This document shows, piece by piece, positions 43,704-52,988 of a DNA stretch of 64,000 nt. Under the pieces are notes generated by a model. The model saw only the letters and a list, made by a program, of their open reading frames with translations, made no database searches and had not been told where the DNA came from. The DNA is taken from NCBI GenBank assembly GCA_965279075.1, contig CBDIHI010000011.1, positions 62,001 to 126,000 of the forward strand, in the 5' to 3' direction. This DNA comes from SZAS-79 sp965279075. Lineage in GTDB: Bacteria; Pseudomonadota; Gammaproteobacteria; Burkholderiales; SG8-39. The position numbers were made by a program, and so were the translations under genes. Position 1 is the stretch's first letter. The number at the start of each line of letters is the position of its first letter.

Positions 43704-44741
43704 ATGGCCGCCACCGACAGCCCGTTCCTTGAGCGCCTCGACGCCGAGGCGCGCGCGCTGTTGATGTCGGTGGCGAGGCAGGTGTCCTTCATGAAGGGGG
43801 CACTACTGGTGCGGCATGGCGATCCGGCGCGCGGTGCGTGGCTGTTGCGGGAGGGGGTGGCGGAGGCCGTCGTGATGCTTCCCGGCGGGGAGGCCCTTAC
43901 AGTCGCAAAACTCGGTGCCGGCAGCGTGTTCGGGGAGATGGCGCTGCTCGACCGCGGCGCGTGCACCGCGACCGTCAACGCTACCGGCAATGTCGACGGG
44001 TGGTTCGTCGAGCGCGACGACTTCCGCGCGCTGGTCGCGCAGCGGCACCCGGCTGCGCTTCGCATCCAGCACACCATCACGTTGATCCTGTCCGAGAAGC
44101 TGCGCAGGCTGAATGCGCGGGTGCTGGCCTGCCCCTCGGCCGAGGATCGACCGGCGCGCGCGGGCAGCGCCGGAGCGGACCCGCTTGCCGGTGTCGCGCG
44201 GACGAGACAGGTGGCGTTCGACTGGCGCGCCTTCCTGCCGAAGCTGCCCATGTTCGAGGGGTTCGACGCCGACGAGATCGACGAGGTGGCCGCCTCGGGA
44301 CTGCTCGTGGCGCTGCCGCGCGACGCCACGATCTTTGTGCGCGGCCAGCCCGCGCTGGCGGCCTACCTCGTGGTGCGCGGGGCGGTGGAAATCGTGGCGC
44401 CCAATGGGCATCTCGAGCGTCGGATTGCGGTATTGGGTCCGGGGCAACTGTTCGGTTTCATGAGCATGCTTGAAGGCCTGCCGCACGGCGCCTCGTGCCG
44501 CGCACGCGAGCAGGTGCTGTTGCTCGAAGTGCGCAAGCCTGCGTTCGAAGCGATCTATACGGCAGGGACGCCTTTGTCGATCAAGCTGCATCGCGCGGTC
44601 CACGGCAGCCTGCTGGGTTCGCTCGCGCAGACCAACCGGCGGCTCACCCGCCTGATCAGCCAGGCGCGGCTCGAGGCCGCCACCGCCGAGCACTCCGCCC
44701 TCTCGGCCGCGTACCACGGCCAGCTCGTGGCGGGGGCCTAG
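43704..44741 (+). CDS. Double cyclic-nucleotide-binding-domain protein
   Basis: A 345-residue cytosolic protein with two Crp-type cNMP domains and no HTH. The first (about 1-135) has GSVFGEMALLDRGACTATV, close to a working phosphate-binding cassette. In the second (about 175-300), GQLFGFMSMLEGLPHGASC replaces the Glu and Arg, so it probably does not bind cNMP. Start is ATG 43704 rather than GTG 43701. Its stop overlaps the convergent amidotransferase stop by 4 bases. It may sense a nucleotide and pass the signal to a partner protein. Confidence 0.7.
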   Translation: MAATDSPFLERLDAEARALLMSVARQVSFMKGALLVRHGDPARGAWLLREGVAEAVVMLPGGEALTVAKLGAGSVFGEMALLDRGACTATVNATGNVDGWFVERDDFRALVAQRHPAALRIQHTITLILSEKLRRLNARVLACPSAEDRPARAGSAGADPLAGVARTRQVAFDWRAFLPKLPMFEGFDADEIDEVAASGLLVALPRDATIFVRGQPALAAYLVVRGAVEIVAPNGHLERRIAVLGPGQLFGFMSMLEGLPHGASCRAREQVLLLEVRKPAFEAIYTAGTPLSIKLHRAVHGSLLGSLAQTNRRLTRLISQARLEAATAEHSALSAAYHGQLVAGA

Positions 44742-45661
44742 TCGAGGTACCGGAGCGTAACGACGGGCCGGCCGTCCCTGAGCTCGGCATGCATCATCCC
44801 GTACTCCGGAACCTCCACCCATGCAGAGGTGTCCCGGGTAAGCGGTTCCGAGGCCACCAGGATCGAGTCGGCGTTGTCGATCCCGCCCGTCATCTTCCAT
44901 TCGTCGCCGTGCAGCGCGTAGTCGCTCCCGGCCGTGTACCAGAGGCTGAGGTAGTTGAGGTTGGCCTCGTGCAGGCGGGACGGGTCGTCGGTGGCGTAGC
45001 ACCCGAAGTCGAAGCAGTACCGCACGGCGGCCAGCTGGCGGCCGTCGGCGACGAACAGGTTGAGGGACGACGAGGTGGCGATCCCCAGTGCGGCCCGCGT
45101 CTCGCGCAGGATGGCGAGCGTGCTCTGGAGCGCGGCTGTCAGTTCATCGGGCGTCGGGTGGCGGTACGCATCCGGCAACTGCGATACGACCAGCGCGTAA
45201 ACCCATTCGCTGTCGGTGGTGCCGTGCACCTGCGCGGCGAATGCCGGCTTCACGTGGCGGGCGAGCAGGGGCTTCATCTCGGCAAAGCGGGCGAGATCGC
45301 CGTTGTGTGCCAGCACGAGCGGTACGCCCGTGAAGTGGAACGGGTGCACGTTCTGCAGGGAGATCTCCACCCGCGTGCTGTAGGCGACGCCGCGGACGTG
45401 CGCCAGCACGCAGGCGGCGCGGATCTTTTCGGCAAGGCCCTTCAGGTTGCGGTCGAATACCGGCAGCGATTGGGAGTAGTAGGAGAACGGGCGTTCCGGG
45501 TCCGGGGTCGCAGGGTCCCATGCGCGCATGCCGAAGCCCGCCAGGTTCAGCATGTGCAGCATCTTCGGCATGTAGCTCTGGCGCACCAGCGCTGAGTCCG
45601 GCTGGAACAGCAGGTTGTCCAGCAGCACCGGCCTGCCCAGGTAGAGGAGGGCTCTGCACAT
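44738..45661 (-). CDS. Class II glutamine amidotransferase
   Basis: A 307-residue Ntn-type amidotransferase (YafJ/GATase-II family). After Met removal the nucleophile is Cys2 (MCRALLYLG). The glutamine-binding regions VLAHVRG and LVLAHNGDLARF and the TTDSEWVYALVV motif are present. There is no second enzymatic domain, so it hydrolyses glutamine or an analogue in an unknown pathway. The start is 21 bp from the TTGAC box that drives the divergent formate dehydrogenase genes; geometry does not suit activation of this gene. Confidence 0.85.
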   Translation of the reverse strand: MCRALLYLGRPVLLDNLLFQPDSALVRQSYMPKMLHMLNLAGFGMRAWDPATPDPERPFSYYSQSLPVFDRNLKGLAEKIRAACVLAHVRGVAYSTRVEISLQNVHPFHFTGVPLVLAHNGDLARFAEMKPLLARHVKPAFAAQVHGTTDSEWVYALVVSQLPDAYRHPTPDELTAALQSTLAILRETRAALGIATSSSLNLFVADGRQLAAVRYCFDFGCYATDDPSRLHEANLNYLSLWYTAGSDYALHGDEWKMTGGIDNADSILVASEPLTRDTSAWVEVPEYGMMHAELRDGRPVVTLRYLD

Positions 45662-45681
45662 GGTGGAACTACAACAGGACG

Positions 45682-45724
45682 CTTGACCGCAGTCAAGATT
45701 CCGTCACCGCCTCTGCCGGATAAT
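45682..45724 (+). promoter_or_regulatory. Oxalate/formate box 1 and promoter of formate dehydrogenase
   Basis: CTTGACCGCAGTCAAG (45682-45697) is a perfect 6+6 palindrome. Its centre (45689.5) is 34.5 bp before the end of a -10-like GATAAT (45719-45724), the spacing of a class II Crp/Fnr activator site. The ribosome binding site AAGGAGG follows at 45736-45742. Confidence 0.7.
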
Positions 45725-45751
45725 GACGCCCAGACAAGGAGGCAGCGCAAC

Positions 45752-47458
45752 ATGGGCAGTTCCGACACCAACATCCCGCTCGGCAAGGGCGCCGGCGCGC
45801 AGGGCACGGGCAGGAAGCGCGGTACCCCCAAGGGCCGCCGGGTCGATCCGCAGGCGCTCGCCGAAGTCCGCAAGCTCCTTGGCAGCGAGTTGCGCCGGCG
45901 CGACCTCCTCATCGAACACCTGCACAAGATCCAGGATGCGTACGGCCACCTTTCCGCGGCGCACCTGGCCGCGCTCGCCCAGGAAATGCGCATGGCGATG
46001 GCGGAAGTCTACGAGGTCGCGAGCTTCTACCACCACTTCGATATCGTGAAAGAGGGCGAAGCGGCCCCCGCTTCGCTTACGGTGCGGGTCTGCGATTCCT
46101 TGTCCTGCGAAATGGCCGGCGCGAAGGACCTGTTGAGGAAGCTTCCCGGCCTGCTCGGCAAGGACGTGCGCGTGATCCCCGCGCCCTGCATCGGACGCTG
46201 CGAGTCCGCGCCGGCGGTGGTGGTCGGGCAGAACGCGGTCCTCGGTGCGACGGTCGAAGCGGTCGCGCGCCATGTCCATGGACGCCTGACCAATGGTTTC
46301 GAGCCGAAGTACATCGACTATGCGGCCTATCGAAAGGCCGGCGGCTACCGGCTGATCGCCGACTGCCTTGCCGGCAAGCACACGCGTGAGGGCATCACCA
46401 AGGTCATGGAGGATTCAAGTCTCCGGGGCCTCGGGGGCGCGGGCTTCCCGACCGGGCGCAAGTGGCGGCTCGTGGCGGCCGAGCCCGAGCCGCGCAACAT
46501 GGCGGTCAACATCGACGAGGGCGAGCCGGGCACGTTCAAGGATCGCTACTACCTGGAGCGCGACCCGCACCGGTTCCTCGAGGGCATGCTGCTCGCCGCG
46601 TGGGCGGCAGGAGTCGGCGAGATCTGGATCTACCTGCGCGACGAATACGCAGGCTGCCGGGCGGTCCTCGAGCGCGAACTGGCGAAGCTGAAGAAGGATG
46701 CGCCCTGCGCGCTGCCGCCCATCCACCTGCGGCGCGGCGCAGGCGCCTACATCTGCGGTGAGGAATCCGCGATGATCGAGTCGATCGAGGGCAAGCGCGG
46801 CATGCCGCGGCTGCGGCCGCCTTACGTTGCGCAGGTGGGGCTGTTCGGCTACCCGACCCTCGAGCACAACATGGAAACGGTGTACTGGGTGCGCGAGATA
46901 CTCGAGAAGGGGGCCGCGTGGTTCGCCTCGCACGGCCGCAACGGCCGCAAGGGCCTGCGCTCGTTCTCGGTGTCGGGCCGGGTGAAGAAACCCGGCGTGC
47001 ACGTGGCGCCTGCCGGCATCACGGTGAAAGAACTGGTCGCGGAGTATTGCGGCGGCATGCAGGACGGGCACGAGTTCTACGCCTACCTGCCCGGAGGCGC
47101 ATCGGGCGGCATCCTTCCCGCGGCCATGGGCGACATCCCGCTGGACTTCGACACGCTGCAGCCCTACGGGTGCTTCATCGGCTCGGCGGCCGTCGTGATC
47201 CTGTCGCAGCAGGACAAGGCGACCGATGCGGCGAAGAACCTGCTCCGGTTCTTCAAGGACGAATCCTGCGGGCAGTGCACACCTTGCCGGGTCGGCACGG
47301 CCAAGGCGCTGGCGCTGATGGAGGCGCCGCAGTGGGACAAGGCACTGCTGAAGGAACTCTCGACGGTGATGATGGACGCGTCGATCTGCGGCCTCGGCCA
47401 GGCCGCGCCGAACCCGGTCCTGAGCGTGATGAAGTTCTTCCCCCAGGAGGTGGCGTGA
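45752..47458 (+). CDS. fdsB: NAD-dependent formate dehydrogenase, fused FdsG-FdsB (beta) subunit
   Basis: A 568-residue subunit that passes electrons from formate oxidation to NAD+. Residues ~1-175 are NuoE/FdsG-like with a 2Fe-2S set (CDSLSC, then CIGRCESAP). The remainder is NuoF/FdsB-like: RGLGGAGFPTGRKW, the NADH/FMN region, and ESCGQCTPCRVGT for a 4Fe-4S cluster. In Cupriavidus FdsG and FdsB are separate; fusion resembles the beta subunit of Methylobacterium FDH1. I choose ATG 45752, 9 bases after AAGGAGG, over a TTG that lies inside box 1. Its stop overlaps the next ATG (TGATG). Confidence 0.88.
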   Translation: MGSSDTNIPLGKGAGAQGTGRKRGTPKGRRVDPQALAEVRKLLGSELRRRDLLIEHLHKIQDAYGHLSAAHLAALAQEMRMAMAEVYEVASFYHHFDIVKEGEAAPASLTVRVCDSLSCEMAGAKDLLRKLPGLLGKDVRVIPAPCIGRCESAPAVVVGQNAVLGATVEAVARHVHGRLTNGFEPKYIDYAAYRKAGGYRLIADCLAGKHTREGITKVMEDSSLRGLGGAGFPTGRKWRLVAAEPEPRNMAVNIDEGEPGTFKDRYYLERDPHRFLEGMLLAAWAAGVGEIWIYLRDEYAGCRAVLERELAKLKKDAPCALPPIHLRRGAGAYICGEESAMIESIEGKRGMPRLRPPYVAQVGLFGYPTLEHNMETVYWVREILEKGAAWFASHGRNGRKGLRSFSVSGRVKKPGVHVAPAGITVKELVAEYCGGMQDGHEFYAYLPGGASGGILPAAMGDIPLDFDTLQPYGCFIGSAAVVILSQQDKATDAAKNLLRFFKDESCGQCTPCRVGTAKALALMEAPQWDKALLKELSTVMMDASICGLGQAAPNPVLSVMKFFPQEVA

Positions 47459-50277
47459 TGGAAAGGGTGGGCACCGAACAGCTTGCGACCATGCCGATCG
47501 AGTTCAAGCTCAACGGCAGGACCGTGGTCGGCCGTCCCGACGAGACGATCATCGAGACTGCGAAGAAGAACGGCGTCGAGATCCCGCACCTGTGTTACAC
47601 GCCCGGCATGCGACCGGACGGCAACTGCCGGGCCTGTGTCGTCGAGGTCAAGGGCGAGCGCGTGCTGGCCCCGTCCTGCTGCCGCTACCCCAAGGAGGGC
47701 ATGGAAGTCACCACCGACAGCGAGCGGGCGAAGCTGTCGCAGAAGTTGGTGCTCGAGTTGCTGCTGTCCGACATGCCGGAGAAGGACTACCGCGTCGACT
47801 CCGAACTGGACCAGTGGGCCGGGAAGCTCGAGGTCGGCCTGCCGCGCTTCCCCGGGAGGAAGCAACCCGCCGCGGACGTCTCCCATCCGGGTATCGCGGT
47901 GAACCTGGACGCATGCATCCAGTGCACCCGTTGCGTGCGCGCCTGCCGCGAGGAACAGGTCAACGACGTGATCGGCCTCGCGTTCCGCGGCGACCACGCG
48001 AAGATCGTGTTCGACTTCGACGACCCGATGGGGGCGTCCACGTGCGTGGCCTGCGGCGAGTGCGTGCAGGCGTGCCCGACCGGCGCGCTGATGCCGGCGC
48101 GCGACGCGGGCCTGGCAGAGATCGACAAGCAGGTCGAGTCGCTGTGCCCCTTCTGCGGCGTGGGTTGCCAGCTCACCTACCACGTCGAAAAGAACGTCAT
48201 CAAATTCGTCACCGGGCGTGACGGCCCCGCCAACCACGGGCGGCTGTGCGTGAAGGGGCGTTATGGGTTCGACTACGCGCACCACCCGCAGCGGCTGACA
48301 AAGCCGTTGATCAGGAAGCCCGGCGTACCGAAGTCGGCGAGCTTCACGGTCGATCCCGCGAACTGGAAGGAAGCCTTCCGCGAAGCGAGCTGGGAAGAGG
48401 CGCTGGAAGCAGCCGCGAAGGGATTGCGCGACATCCGCGATGCCGGTGGCAAGGGCGAAGGCCGCTACGCGCTGGCGGGATTCGGCTCGGCCAAGGGCTC
48501 GAACGAGGAGGCCTACCTGTTCCAGAAGCTGGTGCGCACCGGGTTCGGGTCGAACTATGTCGACCATTGCACGCGCCTGTGCCATGCCTCGTCCGTGTCC
48601 GCGCTGCTCGAGGGGGTGGGTTCGGGGGCGGTGTCGAACCAGGTGAGCGACGTGCTGAAGGCCGAGGTGGTGTTCGTCATCGGCGCCAACCCGACGGTCA
48701 ACCACCCGGTGGCAGCGACCTGGATGAAGAACGCGGCGAAGAACGGCGTGAAACTGATCATGGCCGACCCGCGCCGCACCGAGCTCGCGCGGCACGCGAC
48801 CCATTTCCTGCAGTTCAACCCGGACACCGACGTCGCGATGCTCAACGCGATGATCCATACGATCATCGACGAGGGCCTCGTGAACGAAGCCTTCATCCGC
48901 GACCGCACCAGCGGCTACGAGGCGCTCAAGGAGAACTCGAAGCAGTACTCGCCCGAGAAGATGGCGCCGATCTGCGGCATCCCGGCCCAGACCCTCCGGG
49001 AAGTCGCGCGCATGTACGCGACCTCGAGGGGGTCGATGATCCTCTGGGGCATGGGGATTTCGCAGCACGTGCACGGCACGGACAATGCGCGCTGCCTGAT
49101 TGCACTGACCCTGATGACCGGCCAGGTCGGCCGACCCGGTACGGGCCTGCATCCGCTGCGCGGCCAGAACAACGTGCAGGGCGCCTCCGACTCGGGGTTG
49201 ATCCCGATGATGTTCCCCGACTACCAGCGGGTGGACAATCCCGAAGCCAACCAGCGGTTCGAAAAGCTCTGGGGCATGAAACTCGACACCAAGCCGGGTC
49301 TGACCGTGGTGGAGATCATGGATGCAGCCTACGCCGGCAAGGTCCGCGGCATGTACATCATGGGCGAGAACCCCGCGATGTCCGATCCGGACGTGGACCA
49401 CGCCCGCGCCGCCATGGCCAAGCTTGACCACCTGGTGGTGCAGGATATCTTCCTGACGGAAACCTGCTATCTCGCTGACGTGGTGCTGCCGGCCACGGCC
49501 TTCCCGGAGAAGGACGGCACGTTCACCAACACCGACCGCATGGTGCAACTCGGCCGCAAGGCAATCGATGCGCCCGGCGAGGCGAAGCCGGACCTGTGGA
49601 TCCTCTGCGAGCTGGCCAGGGGGATCGGCCTCGACTGGAACTATGCCCACCCGAAGGATGTGTTCAACGAGATGCGCAAGGGGATGAACTCCATCGCCGG
49701 CATCACCTGGGAGCGCCTGGAGCGGGATTCCTGCGTCATCTACCCCTGCGAAAACGAGGGCGATCCGGGCCAGCCGGTGGTATTCACCGACGTCTTCCCC
49801 ACGGCCACCGGGCGCGCGAAGTTCGTTCCCGCCGACCTGATTTCCGCGGACGAAAGGCCGGACGACGAGTACCCGACCGTGCTCATTACCGGCCGGCAGC
49901 TCGAGCACTGGCACACCGGCGCGATGACCCGACGCGCCGGGGTGCTGGACGCCCTCGAGCCGGACCCGGTCTGCTCGATCCACCCGCTCGACCTCGCGGC
50001 GCTCGGCGCAAAACCGGGCGACGTCATCACGGTGCAATCGCGTCGCGGCAGCATCTCCCTGTATGCCCGGGCCGACGAAGGCACGCCGCGAGGTGCGGTC
50101 TTCATCCCGTTCGCCTTCTACGAGGCGGCGGCGAACATGCTGACCAACCCCAAGCTCGACCCGTTCGGCAAGATCCCCGAGTTCAAGTACTGCGCGGTGA
50201 AGGTCTCGCGTGGCGGGGCCGCGCCGGGGGATCCGGGCTACGGCAAGGGGACGACGTTGAAGACGATGTACGGCTGA
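47458..50277 (+). CDS. fdsA: Formate dehydrogenase alpha (catalytic) subunit, FdsA/FdhA1 type
   Basis: A 939-residue catalytic subunit of a soluble Mo/W formate dehydrogenase oxidising formate to CO2. The N-terminus is NuoG-like: a 2Fe-2S (CYTP…CRAC…C), two 4Fe-4S clusters (CIQCTRCVRAC, CVACGECVQAC), then CPFCGVGC for the 4Fe-4S near the cofactor. The active-site motif is CTRLCH: C375 replaces selenocysteine and is followed by the conserved His376. Bis-MGD-binding segments continue to the C-terminus. FdsC/FdsD chaperone genes are not seen. It is translationally coupled to the beta subunit. Confidence 0.95.
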   Translation: MERVGTEQLATMPIEFKLNGRTVVGRPDETIIETAKKNGVEIPHLCYTPGMRPDGNCRACVVEVKGERVLAPSCCRYPKEGMEVTTDSERAKLSQKLVLELLLSDMPEKDYRVDSELDQWAGKLEVGLPRFPGRKQPAADVSHPGIAVNLDACIQCTRCVRACREEQVNDVIGLAFRGDHAKIVFDFDDPMGASTCVACGECVQACPTGALMPARDAGLAEIDKQVESLCPFCGVGCQLTYHVEKNVIKFVTGRDGPANHGRLCVKGRYGFDYAHHPQRLTKPLIRKPGVPKSASFTVDPANWKEAFREASWEEALEAAAKGLRDIRDAGGKGEGRYALAGFGSAKGSNEEAYLFQKLVRTGFGSNYVDHCTRLCHASSVSALLEGVGSGAVSNQVSDVLKAEVVFVIGANPTVNHPVAATWMKNAAKNGVKLIMADPRRTELARHATHFLQFNPDTDVAMLNAMIHTIIDEGLVNEAFIRDRTSGYEALKENSKQYSPEKMAPICGIPAQTLREVARMYATSRGSMILWGMGISQHVHGTDNARCLIALTLMTGQVGRPGTGLHPLRGQNNVQGASDSGLIPMMFPDYQRVDNPEANQRFEKLWGMKLDTKPGLTVVEIMDAAYAGKVRGMYIMGENPAMSDPDVDHARAAMAKLDHLVVQDIFLTETCYLADVVLPATAFPEKDGTFTNTDRMVQLGRKAIDAPGEAKPDLWILCELARGIGLDWNYAHPKDVFNEMRKGMNSIAGITWERLERDSCVIYPCENEGDPGQPVVFTDVFPTATGRAKFVPADLISADERPDDEYPTVLITGRQLEHWHTGAMTRRAGVLDALEPDPVCSIHPLDLAALGAKPGDVITVQSRRGSISLYARADEGTPRGAVFIPFAFYEAAANMLTNPKLDPFGKIPEFKYCAVKVSRGGAAPGDPGYGKGTTLKTMYG

Positions 50278-50298
50278 GCCCGGCCCGTCCTGCGTCCG

Positions 50299-50342
50299 CT
50301 TGACTTCAGTCAAGAGCGCCGCGGCGGCCGCGCCCCTATAGT
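50299..50342 (+). promoter_or_regulatory. Oxalate/formate box 2 and promoter of fhs
   Basis: CTTGACTTCAGTCAAG (50299-50314), perfect palindrome. The centre (50306.5) is 35.5 bp before the end of TATAGT (50337-50342, 5 of 6). Class II activator spacing again. AGGAGA at 50371-50376 precedes the fhs start. Confidence 0.7.
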
Positions 50343-50383
50343 TCCCCGCACTCAATCCAACAAAAGCATCAGGAGACTTCTTC

Positions 50384-52054
50384 ATGCCGTCCGATATCGA
50401 AATCGCACAAGCCGCGACGATGCAGCGCATCAACAAGGTTGCGCTCGAAAAGCTGGGGATCGCGGAGGAGCACCTCGAGCCCTACGGGCACACCAAGGCC
50501 AAGGTTTCGTTCGAGTACCTCGACACCCTCAAGGATCGCAAGGACGGCAAGCTGATCCTCGTGACGGCGATCAGTCCGACCCCGGCCGGCGAAGGGAAGA
50601 CCACCACGACGGTGGGCCTCGGCGACGCACTCAACTACATCGGCAAGAAGGCCGTGATCTGCCTGCGCGAACCGTCCCTCGGGCCGGTGTTCGGCGTCAA
50701 GGGCGGTGCGGCCGGCGGCGGCTATGCGCAGGTCGTGCCGATGGAGGACATCAACCTGCACTTCACCGGCGACTTCGGCGCGATCCAGCTGGCGAACAAC
50801 CTGCTCGCCGCGCTGATCGACAACCACATCAACCACGGCAACGAGCTCGGCATTGACGTGCGCCGGATCCAGTGGAAGCGCGTGCTGGACATGAACGACC
50901 GCGCGTTGCGCGAGGTCACCGTGGCTCTCGGCGGGACCGCCAACGGCTACCCGCGCGAGGACGGGTTCGACATCGTGGTGGCGTCGGAGGTCATGGCGAT
51001 CTTCTGCCTGGCCACCTCCATCGAGGACCTCAAGAAGCGCCTCGGCAACATCGTGATCGGGTACACGCGCGACCAGAAGCCGGTCTGCGCCCGCGACCTC
51101 AACGCGCACGGCGCGATGACGGTGCTGCTGAAGGATGCTCTGAAGCCGAACCTGGTGCAGACGCTCGAGAACAATCCGGCCTTCATCCACGGCGGACCGT
51201 TCGCCAACATCGCGCACGGCTGCAACTCCGTGATCGCGACCCAGGCGGCCCTCAAGCTGGCGGACTACGTCGTGACCGAAGCGGGGTTTGGCGCGGACCT
51301 CGGCGCGGAGAAGTTCGTCGACATCAAGTGCCGCAAGTCCGGCCTGCGTCCCTCGGCGGCGGTCATCGTCGCCACCGTGCGCGCGATGAAGTACCACGGC
51401 GGGGCCGACCTGAAGACCATCACGACCGAGAACGTCGATGCGCTGGCGAAGGGTATCGTCAACCTCGAACGGCACGTCGAGAACGTGACCAAGAACTACG
51501 GCATCCCCTGCGTGGTCTCGATCAACAAGTTCACCACCGACACCAAGGCCGAGCTCGACCTCCTGTACGACCGCATGAAGAAGATGGGCGTGCCGGTCGT
51601 GCTGGCCTCGCACTGGGGCGAGGGCGGCAAGGGCGCCGCGGAACTCGCGAACATCGTCGTCGGCCTGTGCGAGCAGAAGTCCGAGGTCAAGTTCGTCTAC
51701 GAGGACCAGGACACCCTGTGGGAGAAGGTCAACAAGATCGCCAAGAAGATCTACCGGGCCTCCGAGGTCACCGCGGACACCAAGGTGCGCAACCAGATCA
51801 AGAAGCTGCAGGACGACGGCTACGGGCACTACCCGGTCTGCGTGGCCAAGACCCAGTCCTCGTTCTCGACGGACGCGTCGCTGCGCGGCGCCCCAGTGGA
51901 CCACGTGGTGAACGTGAGGGAGGTGCGGCTCGCCGCGGGGGCGGAGTTCGTCGTGATGGTCTGCGGCGACATCATGACCATGCCGGGACTGCCGAAGGTG
52001 CCATCGGCCAACAAGATCGACATAGTGAACGGAAAGGTGGTCGGCCTGTTCTGA
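50384..52054 (+). CDS. fhs: Formate-tetrahydrofolate ligase
   Basis: A 556-residue cytosolic enzyme that makes 10-formyl-THF from formate, THF and ATP. The P-loop-like TPAGEGKTTTTVGLGDAL, the EPSLGPVFGVKGGAAGGGYA motif, and the C-terminal GDIMTMPGLPKVPSA are intact; length matches the family. It is the gene nearest to formate dehydrogenase and carries its own box, so formate can be either oxidised or loaded on folate. The TerC gene follows 42 bp later. Confidence 0.95.
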   Translation: MPSDIEIAQAATMQRINKVALEKLGIAEEHLEPYGHTKAKVSFEYLDTLKDRKDGKLILVTAISPTPAGEGKTTTTVGLGDALNYIGKKAVICLREPSLGPVFGVKGGAAGGGYAQVVPMEDINLHFTGDFGAIQLANNLLAALIDNHINHGNELGIDVRRIQWKRVLDMNDRALREVTVALGGTANGYPREDGFDIVVASEVMAIFCLATSIEDLKKRLGNIVIGYTRDQKPVCARDLNAHGAMTVLLKDALKPNLVQTLENNPAFIHGGPFANIAHGCNSVIATQAALKLADYVVTEAGFGADLGAEKFVDIKCRKSGLRPSAAVIVATVRAMKYHGGADLKTITTENVDALAKGIVNLERHVENVTKNYGIPCVVSINKFTTDTKAELDLLYDRMKKMGVPVVLASHWGEGGKGAAELANIVVGLCEQKSEVKFVYEDQDTLWEKVNKIAKKIYRASEVTADTKVRNQIKKLQDDGYGHYPVCVAKTQSSFSTDASLRGAPVDHVVNVREVRLAAGAEFVVMVCGDIMTMPGLPKVPSANKIDIVNGKVVGLF

Positions 52055-52096
52055 GTCCGAGTAGAATTCGCGCATCGATAAGGGGAGGCTTTAGCG

Positions 52097-52840
52097 ATGA
52101 CCGAAATGCTCAATTCGCCGGAATTCTGGCTCGGGCTGGCGAAGATCATAGGCGTCAACATCGTGCTGTCCGGAGACAACGCGGTGGTGATCGCGCTGGC
52201 GGCCCGCTCGCTGCCGGAGCGCCAGCAGAAACTCGCGATCTTCTGGGGGTCGGGCGCCGCGATCGTGATGCGGATCGTGCTCACGCTGTTCGCCGTGACC
52301 CTGCTCGGGCTGCCGTGGCTGAAGCTGATCGGCAGCCTGCTGCTCTTCTGGATCGGGGTGAAGCTCCTGATCGAGGAGGATGGCAACGAGGACATCGACT
52401 CGAGCGACAACCTGGTCGCCGCGATAAAGACCATCCTGATCGCCGACCTGGTCATGAGCCTGGACAACGTCATTGCCGTGGCGGCGGCCGCCCAGGGCAA
52501 CATCGTGCTGCTGGTCCTGGGCCTGGCGATCTCGATCCCGCTGGTGATCTTCGGCGCCACCCTCCTGCTCAAGCTGATGGAGCGCTATCCGGTGATCATC
52601 ACCATCGGAGCCGCGCTGATCGGCATGGTTGCCGGCGAGATGCTGGTCACGGACCACGCGCTCAAGGATTGGCAGGCCGGGATGGGAATCGCCTTCGGCG
52701 AGGACGGCAAGCCGCGCGTGGGCGGACTGTCGCTCGAGTTGATGGCGGGGGCGGTCGGCGCGGTCTTCGTTGTCGCCTACGGAAAGTGGGCGAACGCGAG
52801 GAAGCAGGCACGCGCCGCGTCCGGGGCGGCGAAGGACTGA
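52097..52840 (+). CDS. TerC-family membrane protein (YjbE type)
   Basis: A 247-residue inner-membrane protein with about seven helices. The paired TerC motifs are present: NIVLSGDNAVVIALA in the N-terminal half and DLVMSLDNVIAVAAA in the second half, each with conserved Asp-Asn. TerC relatives export Mn or other metals or help metalate exoenzymes. It is 42 bp after fhs and probably in the same transcript, ending just before box 3. Its link to C1 metabolism is not known. Confidence 0.85.
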   Translation: MTEMLNSPEFWLGLAKIIGVNIVLSGDNAVVIALAARSLPERQQKLAIFWGSGAAIVMRIVLTLFAVTLLGLPWLKLIGSLLLFWIGVKLLIEEDGNEDIDSSDNLVAAIKTILIADLVMSLDNVIAVAAAAQGNIVLLVLGLAISIPLVIFGATLLLKLMERYPVIITIGAALIGMVAGEMLVTDHALKDWQAGMGIAFGEDGKPRVGGLSLELMAGAVGAVFVVAYGKWANARKQARAASGAAKD

Positions 52841-52862
52841 AGGTGCGGCGGACGCCGCGAAT

Positions 52863-52905
52863 CTTGACCGCAGTCAAGTGCGAATCGCAGCGTCCTCAAG
52901 ACAAT
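52863..52905 (+). promoter_or_regulatory. Oxalate/formate box 3 and promoter of the tct operon
   Basis: CTTGACCGCAGTCAAG (52863-52878), identical to box 1. The centre (52870.5) is 34.5 bp before the end of GACAAT (52900-52905). It precedes the tripartite transporter genes by 84 bp. Confidence 0.7.
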
Positions 52906-52988
52906 TCAGGGAGCGATTGCCTCGGCAGGACGGCGCTCAGGCCGCCTGCCGAAAACCGAGCGGACGGTCGCACACAAGGAGACGGGAC

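Noticed and set aside
45683..45688. TTGACC in box 1 as a plain -35 element
   Set aside because: The spacing to the -10 GATAAT is 30 bp, far too long, and the same palindrome recurs at three more promoters with equal spacing; an activator site fits better.
47164..50436. A 1090-codon minus-strand frame across formate dehydrogenase
   Set aside because: A codon-bias artefact of the FdsA gene: rich in Arg, His, Val and Leu with no domain, while the + strand frame carries all the Fe-S and active-site motifs.
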